From contig NC_065535.1 of NCBI RefSeq assembly GCF_932294415.1, positions 26,128,782 through 26,192,781 on the forward strand: a DNA stretch of 64,000 nucleotides. Direction: 5' to 3'. How positions within the stretch are numbered: the first letter of the stretch is position 1; every line of letters starts with the position of its first letter. This document shows positions 14,131 to 26,242 of this stretch, piece by piece. Made by a program: the position numbers and the translations under genes. The notes beneath the pieces are model-generated. The model saw only the letters and a list, made by a program, of their open reading frames with translations. It searched no databases and was not told where the DNA came from. Origin of the DNA: Quercus robur. Its lineage: Eukaryota > Streptophyta > Magnoliopsida > Fagales > Fagaceae.

Positions 14131-15352
14131 TTAGTGCACTAAGAAGTTGGTTTATTCTTCAATTCATATCTAATGTTGAATTACAATCATGTATTTATAG
14201 GAGACTAGCTCTAATGTCATTCGCTCACATGACTCAAGATAATTGGATAGTTAATTCAACATGTGCTTTATGAATTAAATCATGTGTTAAATGAGCTACA
14301 TGTGCTCAAATTCTAACGAACTCATCCTAATCATAATCTCAACCAACTAGCTAACTACCTAACTAAAGGAATTATAACAATTATTTGATATTCCTAACAT
14401 TTTCTTGGTGTATTCTAGATCTCTACCTCGTGGATTTTCTAGTTGTTTTTAAGGTTTAGTAATGCACTAACTCCTCTTGGTATCACACTGTGTCATCTAT
14501 ACAATTGGATGGCTCTCACAAGTTTTTTCTCTTCCTCAAATTTGTTGGTGTTTGCTGGTATGATAAAATTAGAGATATTCTTTCTAGGTGTTTCTTTTTA
14601 TATATCTCCCTAGTAATAGGGTTACAAATTACAATCCTTTTTCAGTTTTTTAAAAATGTATCTCTTCCCATATATAACATAGCAAAAGCAACCCTCCATG
14701 TTTGCAAAATATCAACTTGGTAAAAAATCAATCATTATCTCATCTATAAAATGTTTAAATTTCAAGGTTTAAAAAAAAAAAAAAAATTACAATTTTAAAA
14801 TTGCACTCAAAACATCTGTTTATAGGTCAGTTACTAAATAATATCCAATTTACATGAAATTGGCATGCATGTTAAGAATAAAGAGAACATGTAATTATTT
14901 GGTGGGATTTTCAAAATATTAATTCCGTCAAAAGTTATAAATGGTGTAAGATTAACATATACTTACACCAAGTGAACTATATGTAAATCAAGAAAGAACA
15001 TTATTTTAAATTTTTGGATCTTAAGTTACCTGTCTCCTCTTAGGTGTCATCTCCTGGTGTCGAAAGGGTAGTTCAGATTCCACATGAGCTGGATCGGTTC
15101 AAGGATCGGCCTATGTATGTGAAATATGTCGATGAGGTTACAGCAAATGGTTCATCAGCAGAAAGTGATGGTGTTTTTAGGCTAATTTCTTTTGACATGG
15201 AGAGTAAATGTTGCACCTGGGGTTTAGCGGATGTGAAAAAAAATAGAGAGAAGGCAGGGAAAGGAAGACCACTTAGCAGGAAACAAAGGGAGTGGCGTTT
15301 GAGCACATCATTTGATTCCTTACGTTTAGTTCGATTGTATTCTGATATTTAA
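8609..15352 (+). CDS. RimP/UPF0090-like ribosome maturation factor, probably plastid
   Basis: RimP helps 30S ribosome assembly in bacteria, and plant homologues are predicted plastid proteins. Exons are 8609-8882, 8955-9022, 9139-9314, 10530-10638 and 15044-15352. All are GT-AG, in frame, and total 311 aa. Residues 1 to about 80 are Ser/Thr/Asn-rich and basic, as in a transit peptide, followed by an acidic run (DDDDD, then EDESLDDDYFQDEDDYD). The RimP core starts in exon 3. It includes STIQLRIDKLSNK, SMEDIEAFSVAYRARLDE and the signature LEVSSPGVERVV, which spans the exon 4/5 junction. The C-terminal part has a basic KNREKAGKGRPLSRKQREW segment. The ATG at 8609 is preferred because the frame upstream has no other ATG. 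Intron 4 is 4.4 kb because of nested transposons. It follows GUX3 in the same orientation, 1.25 kb away. Confidence 0.88.
12355..13092. repeat. Tandem duplication inside the old LTR element
   Basis: The segments 12360-12603 and 12766-13008 are near copies, as are 12680-12765 and 13009-13091. The order is A-C-A'-C', so a unit of roughly 400 bases was duplicated in tandem. The second copy then lost about 70 bases that lie between A and C in the first (12606-12678). The A units share an A-run of variable length. Confidence 0.8.
13972..14399. mobile_element. Insertion of unknown type within the right LTR
   Basis: Alignment of the two LTRs of the element at 11848-14495 shows about 430 extra bases in the right copy. 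The extra block holds a (GA)n run at 14095-14126, a TATA-like tatttatagg at about 14194, and a right edge ending in CTAACA. It could be a solo LTR in antisense, but I do not see a matching TG at the left edge or a clear target duplication. Confidence 0.4.
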
Positions 15353-18300
15353 TTTTTTTTTTTTTTTTTGATCTTTTTAATTACTTTTCTCCAAAATCAT
15401 GTGCCTCTGTAGAAACTCCAGAAGTATGCACGCTTACACAGCATTGTAGATGAATACACCTTTACAATTAAAAAGTTATCTTTCTCAATTTGCCATTTCT
15501 GGCACAATCCTATCTCCAAAATAATGAGTTGCAAAATTGTTATGTTACTGTAAACATAACGTATTACTAAACTTGTTTATTTACTTCAAATATATTAATA
15601 ACTTCTGTTTATTTGTTCTGACACACACACACACACACAAAAGAAAATAAGAGAAAAAGAGAGATATTAGGGCTAGGTGTTGGAGAAGCCATCTGGGTCA
15701 ATGTTTGAAGAGGTTTTGACCTTGATAAACTCCTTAGAGCTTGAAACATTTTCTTCATCTCCTTGCCTAGTTCAAGGAAAAGCTAATAGTAGATAAGGGT
15801 TTCTGATACCATAGAGTTTTAAGAAAGTAGAAATTTGGTATGATCTTGTTCTGAGATTGGCACTGAAGTCAAGCAGGGATGCTGTGTTAACCGAGAGTGA
15901 TTTTGAGTGTGAAAGTTCATTTTTCCAAACCCAAGTGAATGGTGCAAGAGTAGCTGCAATGTCTTCAGTGATACCATGGGAGCCATTTTGAAACTAGTCT
16001 TTGAACAAGATGAATCAGATGTCCTTTCTACTAGTTGGAATCAAGGTATGACTACACTGTTGAAACTAGCCACATGCTAGGTGATAGGTCAAGGCTCATA
16101 GTGCTTGATGTTGTTCCTTGACCAAATTGGATATATTTGACATGTCTGGCTGCATGACTTAGATAAGTTAAATGTGGTAGTATTTGTATTTTTACTTAAT
16201 ATGACAGCAGAGCTGCATTTTTTACCTCTACTTTTGGGTAGCATTGAAGTTCATCTTATTGTTTGGGTCAGGCTTGGTTGTGCTATATCATTATTGTTAT
16301 GGCATGTACAATACTACTTAAGATATATTGCTGATTCAGAAGGTTCTTACAAATGGTAAACAAATCTGGTCACAAGTCATTTTTTAATATGTATACACGT
16401 ATATAACTCAAACTTGAAAAGAAGGAAACATTGTTCTTTAATTGTAGCAAACTATTTAAAAAGTCATACAATTGCTGTTTATTTATCTTTGGTTTTAAAA
16501 ATAATTTATGCATGAAAACTATCTATTAGGAGAGGGGCGACATAGTTATGGTTAATATGTGAACGATGGATTTCTATTTTTAATTCATGGATCTTTTCCT
16601 AATTGTCTCAAAAGGTTTAGAATTTGTCATAGTTTTGTTATCTAGGTGAATATATTTATTTCTTTTCTTGTAATTTATCTTTTGGCTTTGATCAAATATA
16701 CCTACCTGACCTTAAAGAGTTCATGCACTTGACATCAATCTGCCTGGTTTAATTTTTAAGGTTTAGTGAGTTTAGGTTTATAGATGAAATTATATGTAAC
16801 TCAAATGTGATGATGATGCTAAAAAAAAGGCATGAAGTTAAAATCCATTTGTCTCCGTACTTTCAGCTTGGAGGTATTCCCCTATTTAAATCTTGACGAT
16901 AAAGTAAATTTATGGGTTCTACTTCTAGAAACAACCCGTGTGTGTGATTAATCTATCTTTGTCTTTCATTCTCTCTAAGAATGTGTGAGTTACAGCAATG
17001 AGAGGGGGATGACATATCTAGTCCGACATCATTGTTTCATTATCCACTATGTTGGGTCAACATTTGAATCATATACTTTTTTATCTTTTTGTTAAATGGA
17101 ATCATATACTTTTTATCTTTTTGTTAAATGCTGGTTCTCAATTCTTCCATTATTCATTTGAATCTTGAACCAAATGATAAAATCTTTTTTAAAATAGTAA
17201 GACAATTTGGTGATAAGATGTCTCATTGACTATACTTTTGTTTGGTACCTTTGTATTAGTTTCTGTTAATGTTAATTGAATTGCTTTTGTATTAATTTCA
17301 TCAATGTGCTCTCCCACAAATTAAGATTAATCTTTCAAGTATGCTTTCTTTATTGCTAAAACCAAACAATTTTCATCTTTTTGTTCTAAATTTCTGTCAT
17401 AGTAATGACAATCGAATGGAGCATAGAGATGTGATAATTAATTAGGATCCATTTGGTTGGGCTAAAAATCAAATTATCATCTTAATGAAGAGCATAGATT
17501 CGTTAAAAGCTGATAAGTGATAACACAAAGAAGCATAAGAGGTTGAATGGTTGGGGACTGTGGACCACAAGGCACAAACTTGTTGATTCTTTATAGGGCT
17601 TATGATGCTAATACTATGCTTTATGTATACCATCTTTTGTAAATTTTTTGGAAAAAGTTGGTTGTCAGCCCCTCCACTGTGTATACCAGATTTAAAAATT
17701 AATAGTCAGCCACAGACTTTATCTTTACTGTTTACACTATAGTCCAAGGTGCCCCAAAAATTAGTGCATGTGTCATTGGGAGGAAACATATCCACACACA
17801 CACACTCCAAACTGTTTGATCTTTCTGTTTGATTTTCACCAAGCTCCTCACAACATTCATTATTGTCCACTTTGGTTTTGCAAGGACCCCTTTAAATTCT
17901 GAAATGAATGATGACTTCTCAGGAAACTATTAACTGCTTAACAATCAATTTCACTGAAATGTCTACAGATATAGAGGGTTTGACCGCTCCAAAGCACAGT
18001 GACATGGCATGCCATAATTGTTAGTTAATTATTATTTATTTATTTTTTTTAAAGAGTGGATAAAAAGAATTACAATGCCTTGATTGTTTTGAAGGATGTA
18101 GCTCTAGATTCTTGCAAGTTACAAGACAAATTTGTTGGACTGCATATTGAAATGGATTATCGATTCGGCCAAACTGAGATTATGAGATGTAACCTTATTT
18201 GTTAACTGTTCTTGGTGGAATGATTAACTATGTTTATGGTTGTGGAACTCATAATTGGTCTTCAATTTTGTTTGACCGAAAGGGTTATTTCTCTCTTTTG

Positions 18301-20321
18301 CTGTTTATATGGACTTTGCTCATCATCTCTCTCTTTTTATCTTTATTTTTTTGTCACTCCTTTCCCCCTTACCATCAATGTGTGCTTGACTTTCAATGTT
18401 AAAAGTTGGGTGGGTTCTCGAAAGAAAAAGATGTAAGCCAAACCAGAGCTTCCTTGGATTCTTATCCTAAACTTATATTATATTATTGTCTAGTAATCTT
18501 CTTTCGGAATTTGTGTAATATTGTTGAAGCAAGGTTTAAATTGTTCGACTCCTGATGGCCTAAAAAAAGGGGAAAATTTTTGTTACACACTTGTTATTGC
18601 ATATTCCGTATACACTCAATTTGAAATCTTGTTTTGAAAATATTAAACACAATTTCATAATTTTAACTAAAATCGTATTTTCAAAACATGAGTATACAAT
18701 AGAATGTGTCATGTGATAATCATTACTCTTAGGGAAAAAAAGAAACTCATGATTCAAAATGTTGCTCTTGCTTTAGGTGTCTTTTAATTCATTAGTTTAT
18801 TGTTGTTACCTTGTCATCATTCACTACTTGTTACGCTTGTAATTATCACAAAAAAAAAAAAAAAAAACCTGCTTGTTATGCTTGTGGAATTAATTTTCTT
18901 TCTCTGCTATCCCAAATCATTATGGTGCAAATTGCGAAAAAGCAGACCTACTTCACGGGGGCCAACCATTTCCTCCGATGAGTGCCACCCGTTCTGCTTC
19001 TCTAAACAGGTTCGATACTTTCAATAAGAACAAAACCAGCTATATCCCATACAAAAGAATTTCTTCTTTTCCATTCAGTAAATGTCACAGGCACAACTTT
19101 TTTCGCAACAAATTCTATGATGAAGGTGAACAAAACTGGCACAAATAAATTATCACTTTTTCTCCATCATTCACAGGGACCACTTCAGCAATTATAGAAT
19201 TTGCTACATGTTAAAGATATACTCTCAATCAAGTCTTTCCAATTCTACTTGGTGTGAAAGCAAAGCAACTTAATTATTTGATGTGCAAGCAAAGACATCT
19301 TAATTCTACTTCTATTGCAAGTCTTGTGTAGTCGGCCCTTGGCCATAGCAACCCCTCCTTGCTCATTGATGCAGCTGTTCTTGAGCCTTTCTAGCTGTCT
19401 TCTGGTATTCGGTATTCATTTGTTGTCGTTGTTTAATGCCATCATCAGTAATTTGCACAATTCACTTTATAGTTTGCTCAGTCTATTCGCTATCCATTTT
19501 TTTTTTTTTTTGGGAGAGAAAAGACCATAGTGCTTTTATTAAGTAAAGCTACTTAAATCAGCTTGAAATACAGAAACAACTTCCAAGTTTTATAGCAAAA
19601 ATTGCTCTTGTATGTATTAAAGTTTTGGATCATTCATTTTTTTTTTTTAAGACTTTAGTAGTTCCATTAATTTTTTATTTATTAACTTTGGTGGACAATT
19701 TTGTAATTTATATTTAAAATAAAAATCTTAAGAATTTCATTATGAAAATGGAAAAATAATTTTATTCTATGAAAGATCAACATTGAGTATACTTTTTATA
19801 AGTGATACGAAGTTTTTTTGTTGATCTTTTTTTTATATTTTTTTTTACGTCTAATATATATATATATATATATAAATATTTTTTGTCTGATATATTAGAT
19901 TAGAAAATTTTTGTAATTTCATTAGAGTTTAGAAGAAGATAATTTTGGATATAATATATATTAAGAAAAAATAAATAAAAATTCAGGGGATTTTTAGGGC
20001 CCACTTGATCCTTACATACATAGTTCCGTCCCCAGATACTTTCGAAATCACAAGGACTAAAAGCGATTTTAATCGATAAATTGTAGTATGCTTACTTCTT
20101 TAACCGTATGCGCACGTGTAGCCGCAGTTATTATACAATATCCTAAACTCTTTTGGAGCAAATCACAATGATATTAGTGCCACGATAATCACAAAGCACC
20201 AAAACCTTTTTCGAGTTGAGCAATTGGAATAATTGGTGCATGCATGTTTAAAAAGGAACATCCTACAAATTTACTGCAAATGAACCTATCAGTATCGGAA
20301 CTCAAAACGAAAACGAAAACG

Positions 20322-20953
20322 AAAAAATCTTCTCTAATGAACCCCCTAATTGGCCCATTATTCAATAGGATTTTATTAATGTGTGCCCCTAATTGGCCAA
20401 TTATTTAATAGAATTTTACTAATGTGTGCCCCCTAATATAAAGTTTAATATGTGCCCTAAGGGCACACATTAACCGAACTCTATTTAATATACTCCAAAA
20501 CTTATTAGGGCACACATTAACTGGATTCTATTTAATATACTCCAAAACTTATTTATACACATACATACATACCAGTCCAAGTCTGGGCTGGTGAAGCTGC
20601 ACTTTTTTGACCACATTCCCATTATATTATGATTCATGAACATGAACCGTGATCTACTTGTTTCTTTGTGGAAAAAGTTCAAAGCGCATATATTTTTTCA
20701 CAACTTCTTACTATAATTGTACTGAAAAAATCCTCTCTAATGAGCCCCCTAATTGGCCCATTATTTAATATACTCCAAAACTTATTTATACACATACATA
20801 CATACCAGTCCAAGTCTGGCCTGGTGGAGCTGCACTTTTTTGACCACATTCCCATTATATTATGATTCATGAACATGAACCGTGACCAACTTGTTTCTTT
20901 GTGGGAAAAGTTCAAAGCGCACAAATTTTTTCACAACTTTTTATTATAATTGT
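20322..20953. repeat. Tandem duplication with an inserted inverted-repeat block
   Basis: Copy 1 (20322-20722) and copy 2 (20723-20953) match closely, including the shared string ACATACATACATACCAG and a stretch around 20580-20690 / 20816-20920. Copy 1 has about 170 extra bases (about 20369-20538). Their ends are inverted repeats, with TTAATGTGTGCCC at one end and GGGCACACATTAA at the other. The extra block has the build of a small inverted-repeat transposable element. Confidence 0.75.
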
Positions 20954-21802
20954 AACGTGACAGAGTGTGATTGGTGAAGAAAAAAATAGTAAATTTATGT
21001 ATAAATAATAGTTAATCGTTTACAGTATATCACATCAAAATTATGATAAAAAAATTAAAAAATAATTTGTGGTCTTAAAACTTCTCTGACTAGAAATTAT
21101 CTATGTTTTGGTGGTGGGCTCCATTAGTAAAGTGAGGCTAATGGTGTGGGGGGACTGAGAGAGCAAACGGTTAGAATAATGGACAGCCAATTTGTCATTT
21201 TTCTGTGGTCAAGTAAAAACAAAAACAAAAGGGAGATTCTTCTATTGGATAGCTTTGTGTTTTGATTGGAGCGTGTTTTCTACGAGTGGCTGTTAGTCTT
21301 TGTGACATGATATATAATAATAATATTTATAAAGTTTCTATATTTTCTTTTTCTTTTATACTTTTTTTTAGTAGTAATATAATATAATAATAATGATTAC
21401 ATACACACACCTACATTTTATACTGAGGCAATAAATTTAATGAAATACCATAAATGAAGCGGCAAAAGCAAGCCAAAAGAAGACACCTTTGAGTATTGAC
21501 TTTATTGACTGTCTTGTTGTTTTCTTTATCAAATATCAACTTTCAATTTTGAAAGATGCAAAACTGGATCTTGCCGTTTAGTACACTCTGATACTTTCCA
21601 ACCTCTTTCTCTCGAGGTATGTAAATAGTGGAACGGATATATGTATCAGAAATTCTTTTCAAAGTACAGGTAGCAAGGTTCGAATTAGGGAGCATATCTA
21701 GTTAAGCTCAGTACAAACATTTTGAGACCAAGAGTCCAACCAACTCAGCTAATCCTCGGGTTCAGAGGGTATTACATGCATTTGTTAAAAATAGTTATTT
21801 TT

Positions 21803-21838
<36 letters not shown>

Positions 21839-22011
21839 CAAGAGCTCTAGTTTTATAGTTTTTGATAGCCAAGGTGAGACACAATAAATTAGTGCCCCAG
21901 CTGTAGCCTGCAACTTCTTAACATCGTTTACTTAAAAAAAAAAAAAAAAAAAAAAAAAAACTTGATAACCTGGCACTATGTGCTGGACAATGCAGCACAC
22001 ATAGCAACTTC

Positions 22012-22018
22012 TATAAAA
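22012..22018 (+). promoter_or_regulatory. Candidate TATA box of the SCPL gene
   Basis: TATAAAA lies about 285 bases before the chosen ATG (22299) in a region without other coding signals. The spacing is plausible for a plant leader of 200 bases or so. It is a motif match only. Confidence 0.35.
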
Positions 22019-22298
22019 GCCAGAAATATTTTGCGTCTTTTTCGTTAAAGCAACGCAGCACGGCAGAATTCACGTGCCTGTTCTAACCAAATAAATTCCA
22101 TTGAGATATAGTATAACAGAATCTGAATTTGTCTTAAAAAATGCATTATATTCATTAATTATTACTGTATTAACTCTTTTTATTTTTATTTTTTTGGGTT
22201 ATTCATACTTATGCTACTTCTTGGCTGGAACAGAGGGAATTCTCTAGGGAATGAATAAAAGAGTGGGGTTTTTTGTGAGTATCTTGAGAATTCCTGAG

Positions 22299-24594
22299 AT
22301 GGGTAATTGTTGGTTTAGTTGGGTTTTGGTTGTGTTGTTGGTGTTGTTGGGGGTTAGTGTGAAGGGGTACCCAGTTGAGGATCTGGTTGTGAAACTGCCT
22401 GGACAGCCTAAGGTTGAGTTTAGACAGTATGCTGGGTATGTTGATGTGGATGTCAAGGCAGGAAGGAGTCTGTTTTACTATTTTGTTGAGGCAGAGAGCC
22501 AACCTGACAAGAAGCCCCTAGCTCTGTGGCTCAATGGAGGTTGGTTTTGTTCTTAACTTCTAATATATTATTGTATGTTCCTGTTCAATTGTGCTTGCAC
22601 TTAACTTCCTCATCATATGATGTTTGTTACTTAAGTATTTAAGTGAGACTGTTCCTTCTACTTTGTCTCTTTTCATAATCTTGAACCTGTTACTTCATTG
22701 TACTTCTGGATCTTGTGCTTACTTACTTTCCCTTCCTATGTGGAAAGTTATTCTTCTCTTTTTTAACTCTTTTCAAGTTTTCTATTTGTTTTTCCCTATG
22801 CCGAATTAAATTTTGTTCTCTCATCTGTGTTTTTTTTTTTTTTTTTTTTTTTTTTTTTGGCCTTTTCCAAATAATTAGGCGCCCAAATTTGAGGACTCTT
22901 AAAGCATAAAAAAAAAAAAAACCAAAAAAAAAAAATCCTGTTTAGAATTTAGAATTCAATTTAGCTTCTTTAAGTATGACACAGTGTGCCAATTGTCTGT
23001 CAAAAAAGCGAATCAGAATATTTCCTTGGCAAATGTAAAACTTGGAATTTTACAACAGGCACTTCATCTCTAATCTTTTGGTGAAGACATAACATTTAAA
23101 CCTTTTTAAATGTAAAATCTTTGTTTTAGATTCAGACATTTAGCAACTCAATTTTGATTGATCCTAGGGAATGAAACTCTACTAAATTACTATTTGCTGG
23201 TTCTCTTGTTAGTTTTAGAAGTGAGATGGGGAGAGTACTAATTTTGTTGTCCCATGAGCTTCCAATTGAAGAGTTATGGGCTTGATTAAAAAGGATGAGA
23301 AAGGATGTAAATTTTATTAGTACTAAAAAAAATTCATTTGTTTACAGGGACAGAGAACTGTGAAACTATTTTTTCAGTGTGAGACTTTTATACACAATTA
23401 TTGATGTAACTTTCTGTGTTTAGGTCCAGGTTGTTCCTCTATTGGGGGAGGTGCCTTTACAGAGTTGGGTCCATTTTATCCTAGTGGTGATGGTCGAAGC
23501 CTTCGAAAAAATTCAATGTCATGGAGTAGGGGTAAGTCACTTAGCATATTATGTGGAACTTTGTTTTCATTTGGCTGGATCATGTAGTATGGACTAAAGT
23601 TCCCTTTGTTTAAAATTTTTAAATTGTGATACTAATGCATCCATCAAATTGTTCCTATTCTTTCCGTTCTGTAGCATCAAATCTCCTTTTTGTTGAGTCA
23701 CCTGCTGGAGTAGGATGGTCATACTCGAACACAAGTTCAGATTATACTTGTGGAGATGCCTCCACTGGTAATGAGAATAGCTCGCATTCTTTTTCCTTTT
23801 AAATTGATATAGTGTGTGCCAATTTCATAGGATTGACTGCAAGAATGAAAAAAGTATGTCATATAAAAATTCAGATTATTTTGGCTTCCCAAAAATTTGT
23901 TCCACTATAATATGTTCCAAGCTCATTCTCTTATTTTTGGCAGCTAAGGATATGCTTGTATTTATGTTGAAATGGTACGAGAAGTTTCCAGATTTCAAAT
24001 CCAGAGAACTGTTTCTCACTGGAGAAAGCTATGCAGGTAATTAAAGTTTCATTCTACAACCGGATTAATTTATTTTATTTTATTTTTAAATTTTTGGATA
24101 CTCCTATAGAATTTTTTTTCTATTAATTCGAAAATGAGAAAGGAGAGGAAAACAACAGGATTTACTACTTCAAGAGCTTTTGATTTTCTTTTATAAAACA
24201 TGGAGCACATGGACAAATTTATTGCTTTTTTCTTTAAGGGACTTAAAAGTTTTATTATATTTTCCTGAAAAATATAAGTTTTTTATTTTGTTTTTATTTT
24301 TTAATAATATAATTGAACTTATTGACAGCTCTGAATGTGAGCATTTCAATTAAGATCTTTCTGTTTCCCTATTTTTGTTTCTTTCCTCCTACTGCTTCAT
24401 TAGTTTCTATAGGTTCCTTACATGGTTATATGTCGTTGTGTAGGGCATTACATACCACAATTGGCTATTGCTCTACTGGACTATAATGCACTCTCAACGG
24501 GCTTCAAGTTCAATATCAAAGGGGTTGCTGTAAGAAAAATGAGCATTTTAATTGATATCTCTGAATTTCTTCATAATCAAAGCTCTTCACTTTG

Positions 24595-24627
<33 letters not shown>

Positions 24628-26242
24628 CATAAATTTTTTCCAAATATTTTTTTTGGAATCATGCTATTGCTGTACAATCCATCTAATCTGTTCACCTTTT
24701 TTCTCTGGTTAGATTGGGAATCCACTTCTAAGACTTGATCGGGATGTTCCAGCAACCTACGAATTCTTCTGGTCACATGGAATGATTTCTGATGAAGTTG
24801 GCCTTACCATCATGAACAAATGTGATTTTGATGATTATGTCTTCGCAAGTCCTCACAATCAGACAGACACTTGTAACAACGCCATAAATGAAGCAAACAA
24901 CATTGTTGGCGCATATATAAACAATTACGATGTGATCCTTGATATTTGTTATCCGTCTATAGTAGAGCAAGAGCTAAGACTTCGGAAAGTGGTATCCTTT
25001 TTTCTTTCTTTCTTTTTTCTGTTATTATTATTATTATTTATTTATTTCTTTAACCCTTTCTAATTCACATGCTTTTATATTGTTTTATTGTAAAATTCTC
25101 CTTTTTCATACCTTTTCTGCAGGTTACTAGCATTAGTGTTGGGATTGATGTCTGTATGAGCATTGAAAGACGCTTCTATTTTAACCTCCCTGAAGTTCAG
25201 AATGCTCTTCATGCAAATCGTACTAAATTACCTTATAGCTGGTCTATGTGCAGTGGGTAAGTATTACAAGCAGCTCACTTCACAGCATCTTTGGAAGGGG
25301 GAAAAAAAAAAACAAAAGACTCCCATATGCTGTACGCTGTAATAACATTCCTTTGAGGAAGTGGAAATATAGAGAAATTTTAACTGCTTATTTGTCTTTC
25401 CAAACCAAATAGTCCTTTTCAACTTCTGTCAAGAAGAGGTTAAAACTCATTATTATAAATGTTAAAAGAACAAAAAATTGCTCAGTTCTATAAAATTAGT
25501 ACATGATTTAAATTATATACTTAATCAACACAAAAGTTCAGTCGGATTCTTCCTCTAAATTGATTTTTAACATTTTTGGTGGTCGCAGTATACGTTAAAC
25601 TATTAGAACTTGTAAACATGTTGTCACTGACATTTGCATTTTTTTTGTTGTGCAGTGTTCTGAATTACAGTGATACTGATGGTAACATCAACATTCTTCC
25701 CTTGCTCAAAAGAATAATCCAAAATCGTATTCCAGTTTGGGTTTTCAGGTAGCTTAGAAACAAATATATACTAAAAGATGAGCTAATTATAAGCTATCAT
25801 AGTTTGGTTAATAACTTGGTTTCTACATATCATATTATTCTTAAATTTATCCAATTGTAGTGGGGATCAAGACTCTGTTGTGCCATTACTGGGCTCCCGG
25901 ACACTTGTCCGAGAATTGGCTCATGATCTGAAGTTCAAGGTTACAGTCCCATATGGAGCTTGGTTTCACAAAGGCCAGGTACTCGTGCAACGCAATATTT
26001 ACAATTTCTTCATGTAGGTTTTGCCTTGATGTTGATCATAATTGTCTGCTGTCTTTCGTTTATATTTTGAATAGGTGGGAGGTTGGGCGACTGAGTATGG
26101 AAATTTATTAACTTTTGCCACAGTAAGGGGTGCTGCTCATATGGTACCTTATGCACAACCATCAAGAGCATTGCATCTGTTCAGTTCATTTGTACGTGGC
26201 CGGAGATTGCCAAACACAACACGTATATCAATTGATGGTTAA
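22299..26242 (+). CDS. SCPL42: Serine carboxypeptidase-like protein, SCPL42 type
   Basis: A secretory-pathway alpha/beta hydrolase of peptidase family S10. Exons are 22299-22539, 23424-23531, 23675-23767, 23944-24036, 24444-24529, 24713-24991, 25123-25256, 25656-25748, 25861-25978 and 26075-26242. All are GT-AG and in frame, giving 470 aa, the usual family size. Residues 1-23 form a signal peptide ([16 protein letters not shown]) before [30 protein letters not shown] is the oxyanion-hole region. The triad is Ser176 (GESYAG), Asp378 (SGDQDSVVP) and His437 ([11 protein letters not shown]), so it should be active as a hydrolase or acyltransferase. Its substrate cannot be read from sequence. An in-frame ATG at 22251 would add 16 residues; the start at 22299 was preferred because it places the signal peptide at the N terminus. 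Exon 6 could end 3 bases earlier at an alternative donor. Confidence 0.95.

Larger units (their letters stand above)
11848..14495 (+). mobile_element. Old LTR retrotransposon fossil, probably Ty3/gypsy, nested in the LINE
   Basis: Two diverged direct repeats bound it: about 11848-12222 and 13735-14495. The second is lengthened by a later insertion. Both start TG and end CA, and TCTAT flanks the element on each side (11843-11847 and 14496-14500), consistent with a 5-bp target duplication. A purine-rich tract lies just before the right LTR. The interior is short and heavily broken; one segment near 12516-12600 resembles a gypsy gag. The LTRs look only about 75-80% alike, so it is an old insertion, yet younger than the LINE it cuts. 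Confidence 0.65.
11140..14790 (+). mobile_element. L1-type LINE, 5'-truncated, split by an LTR insertion
   Basis: The region 11147-11847 shows decayed pieces of the C-terminal part of a plant L1 ORF2: ELGVKKLLPFDN, then LWRRVSKSMF, LWGGWYSNEV and, past stops, LWCIWRKRN. The reading frame breaks off at 11847 exactly where an LTR element begins. LINE-like coding resumes at 14496 (YNWMALT), followed by AT-rich 3' sequence and an A-run at about 14767-14787. Endonuclease and most reverse transcriptase domains are missing, and stops and frameshifts are frequent, so it is dead. It lies sense in intron 4 of the RimP-like gene. Confidence 0.7.
15353..22298. other. Intergenic 6.9 kb, no gene seen
   Basis: No frame with family features is found on either strand; the open frames are short and T- or A-rich. 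Near 15800 the motif TTTCTGATACCAT is the complement of a copia-type primer binding site, hinting at an antisense copia remnant at about 15640-16130. A decayed hAT-like terminus may end near 20036. A duplicated block lies at 20322-20953, a (CT)n run at 21813-21838 and a long A-run at 21935-21960. The last 300 bases should be the SCPL promoter. Confidence 0.5.

Noticed and set aside
19980-20040. A second decayed hAT terminus (TAGTTCCGTCCCCAG)
   Set aside because: It departs from the canonical end at several positions and no left end or duplication was found.
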